Below, one piece after another: positions 8,967-19,409 of a stretch of 64,000 nucleotides of DNA. Numbering within the stretch: position 1 is the first letter of the stretch; each line of letters starts with the position of its first letter. A model generated the notes under the pieces. It saw only the letters and a list, made by a program, of their open reading frames with translations. It did not search any database and was not told where the DNA came from. A program made the translations under genes and the position numbers. The stretch is from NCBI GenBank assembly GCA_030532685.1, contig JAUNKN010000003.1:1-64000 (forward strand). The letters are read 5' to 3'. The DNA comes from Bacteroidales bacterium (GTDB lineage Bacteria; Bacteroidota; Bacteroidia; Bacteroidales; Bacteroidaceae).

Positions 8967-9255
8967 GAGAGGGAGATTAGGAGCAGAGGGGAGTGTGGGG
9001 TAGAGAGGGCGTGAAGGCGTCCGAAAGAAGGAGAAGGGGAGCGAGAGAGAAATGGGGGTGAGTTGGTGTTTTGGGGGACAATTTTTTGGGCTTGGATTTG
9101 TCGATTTTGTCCTTTCTATTTTGCAAAATATCGGCTTGTCTTTTGAGGTATTTATTGTTTTGAATATCAGTGTGCTACTGCTTTTTGGTTGTTATTTTCG
9201 TCAAGGAGTCCAAAAAAAGCGTTTCGAAAGCACAAACGATATGCAGATAAATTGT

Positions 9256-9263
9256 TACCTTTG
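9256..9263 (+). promoter_or_regulatory. -7 box of the division/wall operon
   Basis: TACCTTTG 28 bp before the rsmH start; the -33 is weak. It lies outside and downstream of repeat copy B, so the repeat is not part of this mRNA. Confidence 0.6.
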
Positions 9264-9290
9264 CCCATTGCAAACTTATATCTTCTTTTT

Positions 9291-10208
9291 ATGCCTACGC
9301 TCTGTCCCACCTATCATGTTCCCGTATTGCTCAACGAGACGGTCGATGGCTTGAACATTGTGCCGGAGGGTCGCTACGTCGATGTTACTTTTGGAGGCGG
9401 TGGGCATAGTCGTGAGATTTTGCGTCGTTTAGGCACTGAGGGGCATCTGTATAGTTTCGACCAAGATGCCGATGCCGAGCAGAATGTGCCCGAGGGAGAG
9501 CATCGATTGACTTTTGTACGCAGTAATTTCCGCTATCTGCCCCATTGGATGCGCTATTATGGCGTTGAGGCGGTGGATGGTGTACTGGCCGACCTCGGCG
9601 TGTCGAGTCATCACTTTGACGACGAAACGCGTGGTTTTTCTTTTCGTTTTGATGCTCCTCTCGACATGCGTATGAATGGGCGTGGAGGACAGACTGCGGC
9701 CGATGTGCTCAATGCCTATGACGAGGAACGGCTGGCCACGATTTTCCAGCTCTATGGCGAACTGAAAAATGCGCGCCGACTGGCCGCAGCCGTCGTGCGT
9801 CGTCGTGCCGACCGTCCTTATGCACAGATAGAGGACTTGCTCGAGGTGGTGCGCCCTTTCATGCCCAGAGAACGCGAGAAGAAGGACTTGGCCAAAGTGT
9901 TCCAAGCTCTGCGCATCGAGGTGAACCATGAGATGGAAGCGCTCGAGGAAATGCTCAAGGGAGCTTTGCGCGTGTTGCGAAAAGGTGGCCGCCTATCGAT
10001 TTTGACCTATCACAGCTTGGAGGACCGCATGGTGAAGAATTTTTTCCGTGCTGGCAACATCGCTGGCAAGGTGGAGCAGGATTTTTATGGCAATCGACTC
10101 GCGCCTCTGCGTCCTGTTCACAACAAGGTCATCGTGCCCAGCGCCGAAGAGCAAGAGTCCAATCCCCGTAGTCGTAGTGCCAAACTTCGTATAGCTGAGA
10201 AATTATGA
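9291..10208 (+). CDS. rsmH: 16S rRNA (cytosine-1402-N4)-methyltransferase RsmH (MraW)
   Basis: 305 aa from MPTLCPTYHVPVLLNETVDG, the usual RsmH opening. An upstream ATG-less extension would include the promoter. It methylates N4 of C1402 in 16S rRNA using SAM. The SAM motif VDVTFGGGGHSREIL and the ADLGVSSHHFDD motif are present, as are the C-terminal LTYHSLEDRMVKNFFR and RSRSAKLRIAEKL. First gene of the cluster; mraZ, which usually precedes it, is absent. It overlaps the next gene by 4 nt (ATGA). Confidence 0.96.
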   Translation: MPTLCPTYHVPVLLNETVDGLNIVPEGRYVDVTFGGGGHSREILRRLGTEGHLYSFDQDADAEQNVPEGEHRLTFVRSNFRYLPHWMRYYGVEAVDGVLADLGVSSHHFDDETRGFSFRFDAPLDMRMNGRGGQTAADVLNAYDEERLATIFQLYGELKNARRLAAAVVRRRADRPYAQIEDLLEVVRPFMPREREKKDLAKVFQALRIEVNHEMEALEEMLKGALRVLRKGGRLSILTYHSLEDRMVKNFFRAGNIAGKVEQDFYGNRLAPLRPVHNKVIVPSAEEQESNPRSRSAKLRIAEKL

Positions 10209-10786
10209 GCCAGCAAGACATCAATCTCGATATTCTTCCTCCTGCCGAAGAACCCAAGGCCGAGGAGCTGCTGCTTCGGCTCAAAGAGCGCGATGCAGCC
10301 GATGCGCAAGCGCTCGATGTGCCTCTTCCCGAGGAGGAAGAAGAGCTTCCTACCGCTGCAGGCGAAAAGCACCCGCGAAAAGAGGAGAAAACCGCTGATG
10401 AGGAATCGCGAAATCTTCGCGATACCATTCTTTCTTGGGTCGACGAAGAAGACGTGCAACTCTCGTCCAATGCTTGGAAAGAGGTGTTCACGGGTTTGGG
10501 CCTGGTGGCCATCATTCGCCATAATTGGAAATTTCTGATTTTACTCATTGCTTTCATCGTCGTTTACGTGAATTTGGGCTACCAAATCCGCGATGCCATC
10601 GTCGAGAACGATCGGCTCAATCAAGAGGTGCTCGATCGGCGTTACAAGGCCCTCACGCAATCGAGCGAGCTGAGAGAGCGTACGCTTCGCTCCAGAATTG
10701 AGCAGCAACTGGCCGACACCACCTTGCGCACCACCACCGAGCGGCCCTATCAGTTGCCCGTGGAGCGTGAGAGTGTCGCCCCCTAA
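10205..10786 (+). CDS. FtsL-like division protein
   Basis: 193 aa bitopic protein in the ftsL position between rsmH and ftsI. An acidic N-terminal cytoplasmic region of ~105 residues (EEEEELP) precedes one transmembrane helix (about 107-126, FLILLIAFIVVYVNLGY). A ~65-residue periplasmic coiled-coil-like segment rich in E, R and L follows. This fits the Bacteroidota FtsL-like family that links FtsB/FtsQ to FtsW-FtsI. The cytoplasmic part is long compared with enterobacterial FtsL. Translationally coupled to rsmH. Confidence 0.8.
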   Translation: MSQQDINLDILPPAEEPKAEELLLRLKERDAADAQALDVPLPEEEEELPTAAGEKHPRKEEKTADEESRNLRDTILSWVDEEDVQLSSNAWKEVFTGLGLVAIIRHNWKFLILLIAFIVVYVNLGYQIRDAIVENDRLNQEVLDRRYKALTQSSELRERTLRSRIEQQLADTTLRTTTERPYQLPVERESVAP

Positions 10787-10828
10787 GTTTTTATTTATTT
10801 TTTCAACGCCTCACCAGCTTCGTTTGCT

Positions 10829-13195
10829 ATGGCTGTCAAGAAACAAAAGCTTATTTTCCCCACCGAAAAGGTGATGAAACGCTTCCGCATCCTAATGTGG
10901 TTGGCATTGACCGTAGCCTTGATTATCATGGGGAGGGCCGCCTATATCATGCTCGTGGAGCGTGACTATTGGATGACCGTGAGCAAAAAATACGAGAGTC
11001 GCTTCATGCCTTTGGAGGCGCCTCGTGGCAACATTCTTGCGGCCGATGGGCAGGTCTTGGCTACTTCACTCCCAGAATATCGCATCTACCTCGACCCCAT
11101 GTCGTGGGAACCCGACAAGAAGCGACGCAAGAAGGACCAAGCTTTTCGCGATAGTATCCTGTATGCCTGTATCGATAGCATCGTCGATGGTATGCATCGC
11201 ATCATTCCCGAACTCGACCCCGCGGCGACAAAAAAGCGCATTCTTGAAGGGCGAAAAAAAGAGAGCCACAGCATCTCGCTCCACCGCCGTCGCATTAGCT
11301 ATATTCAACTCACGGAGTTGCGCAAACTTCCCCTCTTTCGCCTCCCACCTGCTCGGAGTGGGCTCAATGCCGAAGAGTTTCGCCGCCGCAAACGCCCGTA
11401 TGGTGCGCTGGCTTCGCGCACCATTGGTACGCTGCGCTCCGAAAACGACAGTGCTTTGTCGGGCTTGGAGTTGGCTTTCGATTCCGTGTTGAGTGGAAAA
11501 CCTGGAGTGTTTCACTACAAACGCGTGAATGGTCGAAAGGTAAAGGATATAGACACCTTGGCCGTGGAAGGAGGAGATGTCGTGACAACACTTGATGTGG
11601 CCATGCAGGATGTGGTCGAAGAAACACTGCGCAAGCAGCTCGAAAAGATTGGAGCCAAAGCAGGAATGTGTATCTTGATGGAAGTGCCTACGGGCGATGT
11701 CAAGGCCATATCCTCCATGAGTCTGCTTCAAGGAGGAGGCTACGCCGAAATCAGCCCGCGTGCCGTGACCAACATGATGGAACCTGGCTCGGTGTTCAAG
11801 CCGATGTCGTTCATGGTGGCCATGGACGATGGTAAAATCACGATGAATAGCACCTGTGATACAGGTTGCGGAGTGCGCGAGATGTATGGCCGAAAGATGC
11901 GCGATAGCAACTGGCGAAAGGGAGGAGACGGTGTGCTGTCTGTACCCGAGATTATCAAAAAATCGTCGAATGTGGGAGTGAGTTCGCTCATAGACAATGC
12001 TTATGCCGCCAACCCCGACCAATTTGTCGATGGTTTGTATCGCATTGGAGTGGCCGAGGATTTGCACCTGCCCATCCCGGGCTACCAAAAACCAAAAATA
12101 CGCTATCGGCGCGACAATCCCGATGGTTGGTATCGCACCACTTTGCCTTGGATGAGCATTGGCTATGAAACGCAACTTCCGCCGATTTCGACTCTTACGT
12201 TTTACAATGGTGTGGCCAATGGCGGAAAGCTCGTTCGCCCTCGTTTCGTGACAGCCATACGCCGTGGGGATAAGGTCGTACAGGAATTTCCCGTCACGGT
12301 GCTGCGCGAGAAGATGTGCAAACCCGAAACGCTGCGTAACATTCAGATTTGTCTGGAGGGCGTAGTCGGAAAAAATTCGGGAACGGGCAAGGCTGCCTAT
12401 TCCAAATACTTCAAGGTGGCGGGCAAAACGGGAACAGCACAAATATGGGGCAAAGGCGGTTTTTCGTCCAACTACTTGGTTTCCTTTGCTGGCTATTTCC
12501 CTGCCGATGCGCCTCGCTATTCCATGATTGTGTGCATCGAAAAGGGCGGGCTCGCTTATGGCGGTTTGCATTGCGGCCCTGTGTTCAAAACGGTGGCTGA
12601 GACCGTGATGGCTCGCGAGCTCAATACGACCTATACGACTGCCATCGATAGTACCACCCTTCGCACAGCGCTTCCTTATATGCACGCTGGCAATTTGGAT
12701 GCGCTGAACCACGTGCTCGAAAGTTTTAACTTTCCAAGCAATAGCGACTTCCCCCGTCGAGAAGGTATCGCTTGGGGGAGCAATGCGGGAGGATTTCATG
12801 CCGTTTCGCTGACCGTAGAACCCAAGTCGCAAGGAATGCCCAATTTGAAGGGCTATGGTCTTCGCGATGCGGTGTATCGCCTCGAACGTATGGGCTTGAA
12901 AGTACGTGCAAGAGGGATTGGCCGAGTGCTGCGTCAGAGCATTGCTCCTGGCACAAAGGTGCGTTCTGGACAGCGTGTAGAACTCATCTTGGGACGTGAC
13001 GAAAAAGAATTGAAACAATTACATCTTCCGTCCTCTCCCTCTGATAGCGTGCGACGCGATAGCACTCAACAATCGTCCATAAAAAAGGCCGAGCCTTCAG
13101 TGAAGCTCAGCCAAACTTCTTCTCCAAAGGCAGAAAAAACTGCTTCTATCGAGGAGAAGAAAACTTCTAAAACTAAGAAAACGGAGAAGCCATGA
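10829..13195 (+). CDS. ftsI: Septal peptidoglycan transpeptidase FtsI (PBP3) with PASTA domain
   Basis: 788 aa class B penicillin-binding protein that crosslinks septal peptidoglycan with FtsW. One membrane anchor lies near residues 20-45. The transpeptidase motifs are in order: S321-V-F-K324, S379-S-N381 and K533-T-G-T. A PASTA domain follows at about 670-730 ([20 protein letters not shown]...[10 protein letters not shown]). The last ~55 residues are a low-complexity Ser/Lys/Thr/Glu tail (ETKTSK-like). It ends overlapping murE by 4 nt, so translation is coupled. Confidence 0.95.
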   Translation: MAVKKQKLIFPTEKVMKRFRILMWLALTVALIIMGRAAYIMLVERDYWMTVSKKYESRFMPLEAPRGNILAADGQVLATSLPEYRIYLDPMSWEPDKKRRKKDQAFRDSILYACIDSIVDGMHRIIPELDPAATKKRILEGRKKESHSISLHRRRISYIQLTELRKLPLFRLPPARSGLNAEEFRRRKRPYGALASRTIGTLRSENDSALSGLELAFDSVLSGKPGVFHYKRVNGRKVKDIDTLAVEGGDVVTTLDVAMQDVVEETLRKQLEKIGAKAGMCILMEVPTGDVKAISSMSLLQGGGYAEISPRAVTNMMEPGSVFKPMSFMVAMDDGKITMNSTCDTGCGVREMYGRKMRDSNWRKGGDGVLSVPEIIKKSSNVGVSSLIDNAYAANPDQFVDGLYRIGVAEDLHLPIPGYQKPKIRYRRDNPDGWYRTTLPWMSIGYETQLPPISTLTFYNGVANGGKLVRPRFVTAIRRGDKVVQEFPVTVLREKMCKPETLRNIQICLEGVVGKNSGTGKAAYSKYFKVAGKTGTAQIWGKGGFSSNYLVSFAGYFPADAPRYSMIVCIEKGGLAYGGLHCGPVFKTVAETVMARELNTTYTTAIDSTTLRTALPYMHAGNLDALNHVLESFNFPSNSDFPRREGIAWGSNAGGFHAVSLTVEPKSQGMPNLKGYGLRDAVYRLERMGLKVRARGIGRVLRQSIAPGTKVRSGQRVELILGRDEKELKQLHLPSSPSDSVRRDSTQQSSIKKAEPSVKLSQTSSPKAEKTASIEEKKTSKTKKTEKP

Positions 13196-14646
13196 CGCTA
13201 CAACAACTGTTGCAAGACGTGCCAGTACAAGAAGTTGCTGGTACGCTCGAACTCAATATCACAGGTCTGCAAATCGACTCACGCCGCGTTCAAGCAGGGC
13301 AACTTTTTGTGGCCGTGAAAGGTACGCAAGTCGATGGCCACGCCTATATCGACAAAGCCTTGGCACAGGGGGCAAAGGCCATATTGATGAGCGATGCCTT
13401 GCCCAATAATCGTCCCGAAGGCATCACCTTTGTTCGGGTTGAGAATACGGAGCAAATCGTAGGGCAGGTGGCGACTAATTTTTACCATCGTCCCTCTGAG
13501 CGTTTGCGTTTGGTAGGCGTCACTGGTACGAATGGCAAGACGACTATCGCTACGGTGCTTTACCAGCTTTTTCGTGGCTTTGGCCATAAGGTGGGGCTAC
13601 TTTCTACCGTATGTAATTACGTAGACGAGCGCGCTGTTGAGGCCACGCATACGACTCCCGATGCCATCGCCCTCAATGCCTTGCTCGCAGAGATGGTAGA
13701 GGCGGGGTGTGAATACGCTTTCATGGAGTGTTCTTCCCATGCCATTCATCAGCAGCGCATAGGTGGTCTTACTTTTGCTGGCGGCATCTTTACCAATCTT
13801 ACCCGTGACCATCTGGACTATCATGGCACCTTCGAGGCCTATCGCGATGCCAAAAAACTATTCTTCGATGGGCTCTCTTCGACGGCTTTTGCCATCACCA
13901 ATGCCGACGATCGCAATGGGGCAGTGATGTTGCAAAATTGCCGAGCAAAGCTCAAAACCTACTCTACCCGCTCCATGGCCGATTATCGAGGACGTATTGT
14001 CGAAGAAAGCATCGAAGGTATGCTTTTGGACATTGACGGACGTGAGGTAAGTGTACCTTTTGTGGGACGTTTCAACGTGAGCAATTTGCTTGGAGTTTAT
14101 GGAGCTGCTCTCATGTTGGGCAAAACTCCCGAAGAAACGCTGCGCGTATTGTCTACCTTGCGGCCTGTCAATGGGCGTTTTGAAGCCATTCGTTCGCCCA
14201 AAGGTTTTAGCGCTGTGATAGATTATGCCCACACTCCCGACGCCCTTGAAAATGTGCTGACTTCCATCAACGAAATTGTGAACGGCCGAGGCCGAGTGAT
14301 TACAGTGTGTGGTGCTGGCGGCAATCGTGACAAGGGCAAGCGTCCTCTCATGGCGCAGGAAGCCGCCAAGCATTCCGACCGCGTCATCATCACCAGCGAT
14401 AATCCTCGTTTTGAAGAGCCGCAAGCCATTATCGACGATATGTTGGCTGGTTTGGACAGCGAGCAAATGCAGCGTACGCTTGCCATTGTCGATCGTCGCG
14501 AAGCCATTCGTTGCGCCACCATGATGGCCGAGCCTGGCGACGTGATTCTTGTCGCAGGAAAAGGGCACGAACCTTATCAGGACATTCAAGGAGTGAAGCA
14601 TCACTTTGACGATCACGAGGAAGTCCGTGCAGCCTTCGGTCTCTAA
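13192..14646 (+). CDS. murE: UDP-MurNAc-tripeptide synthetase MurE
   Basis: 484 aa. Adds the third stem-peptide residue to UDP-MurNAc-L-Ala-D-Glu in the cytoplasm. ATP loop [10 protein letters not shown] at 109-118 (K116). The C-terminal specificity motif D403-N-P-R406 is the one used for meso-diaminopimelate, which agrees with dapB being present in the window. Overlaps ftsI by 4 nt; 34 nt before mraY. Confidence 0.97.
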   Translation: MTLQQLLQDVPVQEVAGTLELNITGLQIDSRRVQAGQLFVAVKGTQVDGHAYIDKALAQGAKAILMSDALPNNRPEGITFVRVENTEQIVGQVATNFYHRPSERLRLVGVTGTNGKTTIATVLYQLFRGFGHKVGLLSTVCNYVDERAVEATHTTPDAIALNALLAEMVEAGCEYAFMECSSHAIHQQRIGGLTFAGGIFTNLTRDHLDYHGTFEAYRDAKKLFFDGLSSTAFAITNADDRNGAVMLQNCRAKLKTYSTRSMADYRGRIVEESIEGMLLDIDGREVSVPFVGRFNVSNLLGVYGAALMLGKTPEETLRVLSTLRPVNGRFEAIRSPKGFSAVIDYAHTPDALENVLTSINEIVNGRGRVITVCGAGGNRDKGKRPLMAQEAAKHSDRVIITSDNPRFEEPQAIIDDMLAGLDSEQMQRTLAIVDRREAIRCATMMAEPGDVILVAGKGHEPYQDIQGVKHHFDDHEEVRAAFGL

Positions 14647-14680
14647 GTTCATTCCCACCTCATAATCTCTCTCTGCAACT

Positions 14681-15952
14681 ATGTTGTACTATCTTTTCCG
14701 ATTGCTGGAAGACTTCGGTATTCCAGGTTCGGGTATGTGGAGCTACATCTCTTTCCGCTCCATTCTCGCTCTCATTCTTGGTCTCGTTATCTCCATGTGG
14801 TTTGGTGAACATTTCATCAAATGGATGCGCCGTCGCAACATTGGCGAAACGGCTCGCGATGTGAGCATCGATCCCTTTGGAGTTGAGAAGAAAGGTGTCC
14901 CCTCGATGGGAGGCATCATCATTATCATGGCCATTCTTATCCCCGTCGTTTTGTTGGGACGTTTGCGCAACATCTATCTGCTCCTGATGATAGCCACGAC
15001 TTTATGGTTTGGCTTCATCGGATTTATGGACGACTACATCAAAATTGTACGCAAAAACAAAGAGGGCTTGTCGGCCATGTGGAAAATCGTGGGGCAAGTC
15101 ACCATGGGGCTCATTGTCGGACTGACGCTCTATCTCAGCCCCGACGCTGTGATACGCGAAAACATCGAGCATAATCGTGTGGGCGATCGCATAGAAGTGG
15201 TTCATGAAAACTTGCCAGAGAAGAGCACCAAAACGACCATACCCTTCGTAAAGAGCAATAACTTTGACTATGCCGACTTGGTCGGCTTTATGGGCGAGCA
15301 CAAGCAAACAGCAGGATGGGTGGTCTTCGTGGTCATGGTGATTATTGTGACCACGGCCGTGAGCAATGGGGCCAATCTTAACGACGGTATGGACGGTATG
15401 GCAGCAGGCAACAGCGCTTTCATCTGCATTGCCTTAGGCATCTTGGCCTATGTGTCGAGTCACATCGAATATGCTTCCTACCTCAACATCATGTTTGTGC
15501 CAGGCAGTGAAGAGCTCGTGGTGTTTATCTCCGCGATGGTAGGAGCGCTCATCGGTTTCCTTTGGTACAATGCCTATCCCGCTCAAGTGTTCATGGGCGA
15601 TACCGGCTCGCTGGCCATTGGAGGCATCATTGGAGTGCTGGCCATTATTATTCACAAAGAGCTTCTCGTCCCTCTGCTTTGTGGCGTCTTCTTTTTCGAG
15701 AGCCTTAGCGTCATCATTCAGTCGCAGGTCTTTAAGTTTTACAAGCGTCGAGGCAAGCGCGTGCGCTTTTTCCGTGCAGCCCCTATCCATGACGCTTTCC
15801 GTCGTTTAGATTCTCAGCTGGATCCCACTTCGACCTTTGTGTTGAAAAACTGGCCTCGCCACGCCTTTCACGAGTCGAAAATCACCGTACGCTTTTGGAT
15901 CACGACCATTCTCTTAGCAGCATTGACCATCATCACGCTCAAAATCCGATAA
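14681..15952 (+). CDS. mraY: Phospho-MurNAc-pentapeptide transferase MraY
   Basis: 423 aa polytopic membrane enzyme that makes lipid I from UDP-MurNAc-pentapeptide and undecaprenyl phosphate. Catalytic motifs: D117-D118-Y, N-L-N-D235-G-M-D238-G, FMGDTGSLAIGG, and the histidine loop AAPIHDAFRR. It is longer than the ~360-aa enterobacterial enzyme, with an extra soluble segment around residues 155-210 (IEHNRVGDRIEVVHENL), as I recall for Bacteroidota MraY. Seven nt before murD. Confidence 0.96.
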   Translation: MLYYLFRLLEDFGIPGSGMWSYISFRSILALILGLVISMWFGEHFIKWMRRRNIGETARDVSIDPFGVEKKGVPSMGGIIIIMAILIPVVLLGRLRNIYLLLMIATTLWFGFIGFMDDYIKIVRKNKEGLSAMWKIVGQVTMGLIVGLTLYLSPDAVIRENIEHNRVGDRIEVVHENLPEKSTKTTIPFVKSNNFDYADLVGFMGEHKQTAGWVVFVVMVIIVTTAVSNGANLNDGMDGMAAGNSAFICIALGILAYVSSHIEYASYLNIMFVPGSEELVVFISAMVGALIGFLWYNAYPAQVFMGDTGSLAIGGIIGVLAIIIHKELLVPLLCGVFFFESLSVIIQSQVFKFYKRRGKRVRFFRAAPIHDAFRRLDSQLDPTSTFVLKNWPRHAFHESKITVRFWITTILLAALTIITLKIR

Positions 15953-15959
15953 ACATCTC

Positions 15960-17339
15960 ATGAAACTCGCCATATTGGGAGCCGCCGAGAGCGGCGTGGG
16001 CGCAGCTATTCTTGCGCAGCAAAAGGGCTATGAAGTTTTCGTGTCCGATATGGGCTGCATCCAGCCCCGCTATAAAGCTCTGCTCGATGAGCATCGCCTG
16101 CCTTGGGAAGAGGGGAGACACACCCCCGAGCTTATCCTCGATGCCGACGAGGTGGTGAAGAGTCCAGGCATCCCCGATAGTGCTCCTCTTGTGCGTCAGC
16201 TCCGCGAGCAAGGCACCCCCATTTTGAGCGATATCGAGTTTGCCAGTCGCTACACGACGGCACGCATGCTTTGTATCACGGGCTCCAATGGCAAAACCAC
16301 CACCACCTCGCTCATATACTACATCATGCAGCAAGCAGGTATGCGTGTTGCCTTGGCGGGCAATATCGGTCGCTCTTTTGCCCTGCAAGTGGCCGAAGCC
16401 GAGCAGCCCGACTGGTACGTGTTGGAGCTCTCCTCCTTCCAGCTCGATACGATGTATGACTTTCGCGCCAATATCGCCGTGCTGCTCAATATTACGCCCG
16501 ACCATTTGGACCGCTACGACTTTCAGATGCAGAAGTATGTCGAGTCGAAAATGCGTATCCTGCGCAACCAGACGGCCGACGATTGTTTCATCTATTGGCG
16601 CGAAGATGAGTATATCGAGCGCGAGCTGAGCCGACATCCCACCTCAGCTCGTTTGCTTCCCTTTACCGATCGCCCACAGGACAACTCTTGTGGCTATGGC
16701 TATGGCGAAGTGGGTAGCGACAGCTATGGTTTCGCTCCCGGAGGCGAATTGCGTCTCACTGCTCCCTGTTCCTTTACTCAAGTCCTTTCCGAACTTGCCC
16801 TTCCTGGCAAACACAATCTGCGCAACTGCTTGGCCGCTGCCATGGCTACGCTCGCGGCTGGAGTCTCGCCCGATGTCCTGCGCCAGTGTCTGCGCGATTT
16901 TCCAGGTGTGGAGCACCGCTTGGAGCGTGTGGGCACCTTTCGTGGCCTGCACTTTATCAACGATAGTAAGGCCACCAATGTCGATGCCTGCTACGTAGCC
17001 CTCGATGCGCAAACCCTTCCTACGGTGCTCATCGTGGGAGGTACTGACAAGGGAAATGACTACACCGTGCTCTACCCCTTGATACGTGAAAAATGCCGCG
17101 CCCTCGTCTACCTCGGAGCCGACAATGCCAAACTTCACGAAGCCTTCGATGCTTTGGCCAAGGAATGCGGTATTCCCGTGGCCGACACCAACTCCATGGT
17201 CTCCTGCGTAGAGGCCTGTGTGGAGCTTGCACAGCAAGGCGATGCCGTGCTGCTTTCTCCCTGTTGTGCTTCTTTCGATCTCTTTCAAAATATGGCCGAT
17301 CGCGGTCGCCAGTTTAAGGCCTGCGCTCGTGCGCTCTAA
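15960..17339 (+). CDS. murD: UDP-MurNAc-L-alanine:D-glutamate ligase MurD
   Basis: 459 aa cytoplasmic ATP-dependent ligase adding D-Glu. N-terminal Rossmann-like domain (AILGAAESGVGAAIL), P-loop ITGSNGKTTTTS at about 106-117, LELSSFQLD, and the C-terminal domain with HRLERVGTFRGLHFINDSKATN, all in MurD order. Operon position between mraY and ftsW. Confidence 0.97.
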   Translation: MKLAILGAAESGVGAAILAQQKGYEVFVSDMGCIQPRYKALLDEHRLPWEEGRHTPELILDADEVVKSPGIPDSAPLVRQLREQGTPILSDIEFASRYTTARMLCITGSNGKTTTTSLIYYIMQQAGMRVALAGNIGRSFALQVAEAEQPDWYVLELSSFQLDTMYDFRANIAVLLNITPDHLDRYDFQMQKYVESKMRILRNQTADDCFIYWREDEYIERELSRHPTSARLLPFTDRPQDNSCGYGYGEVGSDSYGFAPGGELRLTAPCSFTQVLSELALPGKHNLRNCLAAAMATLAAGVSPDVLRQCLRDFPGVEHRLERVGTFRGLHFINDSKATNVDACYVALDAQTLPTVLIVGGTDKGNDYTVLYPLIREKCRALVYLGADNAKLHEAFDALAKECGIPVADTNSMVSCVEACVELAQQGDAVLLSPCCASFDLFQNMADRGRQFKACARAL

Positions 17340-17359
17340 CCCTCCATTTCGCCCTAAGT

Positions 17360-18592
17360 ATGAAACTACGTTTTCTGCATGGCGACCTCGTTGTTTGGGC
17401 CGTCTTCTTTTTTCTCTGCGTCATCTCCTTTGTCGAGGTGTTTAGTGCAGGCAGCTATTTGTATTTAGAAGCAGGGCGGAGCTTGCGCCCATTCTTTCAG
17501 CATGGTTTTTTTCTCTCGATGGCAGCCTTGATGGCCTGGGTAGTTCACAACATTCCCTCCCGCTGGTTCAAGCTCATTCCCCTGTTTGGTCTTCCGCTGT
17601 CCATCATCTTGTTGCTGTGGGCCCTTTTCTTTGGGCAAAATCTCAATAGCGGTGCACGCTGGGTGTCGATTATGGGCCTCTCCTTTCAGCCCTCCGAAGT
17701 TGCCAAGGGAGCTCTCATTGCGACCGTCGCCCTTATCCTAGCCACCAAACAGCGAGATTTAGCCACCAGGCGCAGCTCTTTCAAGCCCATACTTATTGTC
17801 ACGTTTCTCATTTGTGGTCTCATCGTGACGCAAAACTTCTCCACCGCAGCTCTGCTCTTTCTCGTGGTGTGTATCATGATGTTTTTGGGACGCGTGCCCA
17901 ATAAGTGGCTACTTGTTCTCTTCGGCTCTTTGTCCGTGTTGGGCTTGTTGGGATTCATCACCCTCAAGAGCCTTCCCAAAGATCCCTACCATCCCATCTA
18001 CGACAACACCTTCATGCAACGTGTGCCTACGTGGCGGGCACGTTTTGACGAAACTGTCGTGATTACCCCCGACCCCAAGGACTTTGTCGTGAACGACCGC
18101 AACCGCCAGGTGGTGCATGCTCGCATCGCTTTGGCCCGCGCCAACGTAACGGGGCTTGCTCCTGGCCGTTCTGTGCAGCGCGACTACCTCTCGGCGGCCT
18201 ATTCCGATTTTATTTTTGCCATTATTGCCGAGGAGATGGGAATCATAGGCTGCGCCTTTGTCCTGTTTCTTTATCTCGTGTTGCTCTATCGAGTCGGGCG
18301 CATAGCCAGCCGTTGCAAGCACAATTTCCCCGCCTTTTTGGTCCTGGGGCTAGGCGTTATGCTGGTGTTGCAGGCCCTCGTCAATATGCTTGTGGCGGTG
18401 GGAGCAGGCCCTGTCACGGGGCAGCCCTTACCGCTCATTTCCAAGGGCGGAACCTCGACGATTATCACAGGTTTCTACATTGGTATGATTCTCTCCGTGA
18501 GCCGTGCCTCGCGTCGTGACGATCTCACGCCTCTGCGTTCCTTGGCTGCCGAGCAGAACAAGGAGGTCGAAGCTGCCTTCGCCAAGGAATAA
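17360..18592 (+). CDS. ftsW: Septal peptidoglycan glycosyltransferase FtsW
   Basis: 410 aa SEDS-family polytopic membrane protein that polymerises septal peptidoglycan with FtsI. Signature GARWVSIMGLSFQPSEVAK near residue 95-115 and PLPLISKGGTSTIITG near 355-370. About ten hydrophobic segments. It is the last gene of the cluster: a strong hairpin follows, and murG, murC, ftsQ, ftsA and ftsZ, which commonly follow in Bacteroidales, are not here. Confidence 0.95.
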   Translation: MKLRFLHGDLVVWAVFFFLCVISFVEVFSAGSYLYLEAGRSLRPFFQHGFFLSMAALMAWVVHNIPSRWFKLIPLFGLPLSIILLLWALFFGQNLNSGARWVSIMGLSFQPSEVAKGALIATVALILATKQRDLATRRSSFKPILIVTFLICGLIVTQNFSTAALLFLVVCIMMFLGRVPNKWLLVLFGSLSVLGLLGFITLKSLPKDPYHPIYDNTFMQRVPTWRARFDETVVITPDPKDFVVNDRNRQVVHARIALARANVTGLAPGRSVQRDYLSAAYSDFIFAIIAEEMGIIGCAFVLFLYLVLLYRVGRIASRCKHNFPAFLVLGLGVMLVLQALVNMLVAVGAGPVTGQPLPLISKGGTSTIITGFYIGMILSVSRASRRDDLTPLRSLAAEQNKEVEAAFAKE

Positions 18593-18607
18593 ACCCTCTC
18601 CTTTCTT

Positions 18608-18660
18608 GGCTCTCCTCGCTTGCTGATTCAGCAAACGGAGGAGAGCCTCGTTCGTTTTTG
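18608..18660 (+). terminator. Terminator after ftsW
   Basis: GGCTCTCCTC (18608-18617) pairs with GAGGAGAGCC (18638-18647), extended inward by GCTTGCTG/CAGCAAAC with one mismatch, then TCGTTCGTTTTTG. It marks the end of the operon. Confidence 0.8.
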
Positions 18661-18689
18661 TTTCATCCACCCTTCTTCATCTTTTCACC

Positions 18690-19379
18690 ATGTTCAGCCG
18701 TTTGTGTTCTTTCCTTTGCGCTTGTGCGCTGTTTTTCTCCCTCAATGGTATGGCCCAGCGCAAGCAACCAGCCCGCATCGAGTTTCGTACCACTGCGGGC
18801 AACTTCACTGTACAGCTCTTGGCCGAAACTCCCATTCACTCCGCCAATTTTGAAAAACTCGTTCGTCAGGGCTTCTACGATGGCACACTCTTCCACCGTG
18901 TCATCAAGGACTTTATGGTGCAAGGCGGCGACCCTGATAGCAAAACTGCCCAGGCAGGACAAGTGCTTGGCGAGGGCGATTTAGGCTATACGCTCCCCCT
19001 CGAGCTGGCTTTGCCCTACTACTATCACCAACGCGGTGCGCTCGCCATGGCTCGTAAGGCCGACGATGTCAATCCCACCCGCAGTTCCTCGGCTTCGCAA
19101 TTTTACATCGTGTGGGGCAAAACTTTTACACCACGCCAGCTGTCGGCCATTGCGCAGCGAGTCGATGAGGCCACGGGCCAAGAAGGAACGCTCACTCCCG
19201 ACATGCGCTACACTTACCAGCACGATGGAGGCACACCTCATCTTGATGGCCAATACACCGTGTTTGGCTATATCACTTCGGGGCTCAAGGTCATCGGCAA
19301 GATGCAGGCCGTAGCCACCGATGCCAACGACCGCCCCTTGGAGGATATTCGTATTCTCAAGGCCCGTGTTGTCGAGTAG
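18690..19379 (+). CDS. Exported cyclophilin-type peptidyl-prolyl isomerase
   Basis: 229 aa. Signal peptide of ~22 residues (LCSFLCACALFFSLNGMAQ), then a cyclophilin fold beginning IEFRTTAGNFTVQLLAETP and containing FHRVIKDFMVQGGDP and SSASQFYIVWGK. It catalyses cis-trans isomerisation of prolyl bonds in exported proteins, probably in the periplasm. The core has a ~20-residue insertion after FYIVWGK (LSAIAQRVDEATGQEGTL), common in Bacteroidota members. Monocistronic after the ftsW terminator. Confidence 0.93.
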   Translation: MFSRLCSFLCACALFFSLNGMAQRKQPARIEFRTTAGNFTVQLLAETPIHSANFEKLVRQGFYDGTLFHRVIKDFMVQGGDPDSKTAQAGQVLGEGDLGYTLPLELALPYYYHQRGALAMARKADDVNPTRSSSASQFYIVWGKTFTPRQLSAIAQRVDEATGQEGTLTPDMRYTYQHDGGTPHLDGQYTVFGYITSGLKVIGKMQAVATDANDRPLEDIRILKARVVE

Positions 19380-19394
19380 TTGCCCTTCCGCCAA

Positions 19395-19409
19395 GGGTAT
19401 ACATACCTG
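19395..19409 (+). repeat. 3' box, copy C
   Basis: GGGTATACATACCTG 15 nt after the cyclophilin stop, followed by CGGTTTTATGCCACTATGG and a GGCATTTTTT end, so it probably also terminates transcription. It shares the CGTTTTATGCCACT core with copy E. Confidence 0.75.

Noticed and set aside
9052..9354. ORF before rsmH
   Set aside because: It spans the rsmH promoter and start in another frame and has no conserved features.
11066..13018. Long minus-strand open frame inside ftsI
   Set aside because: Composition is His/Arg/Ile-rich without motifs; it is the shadow of a GC-rich real gene.
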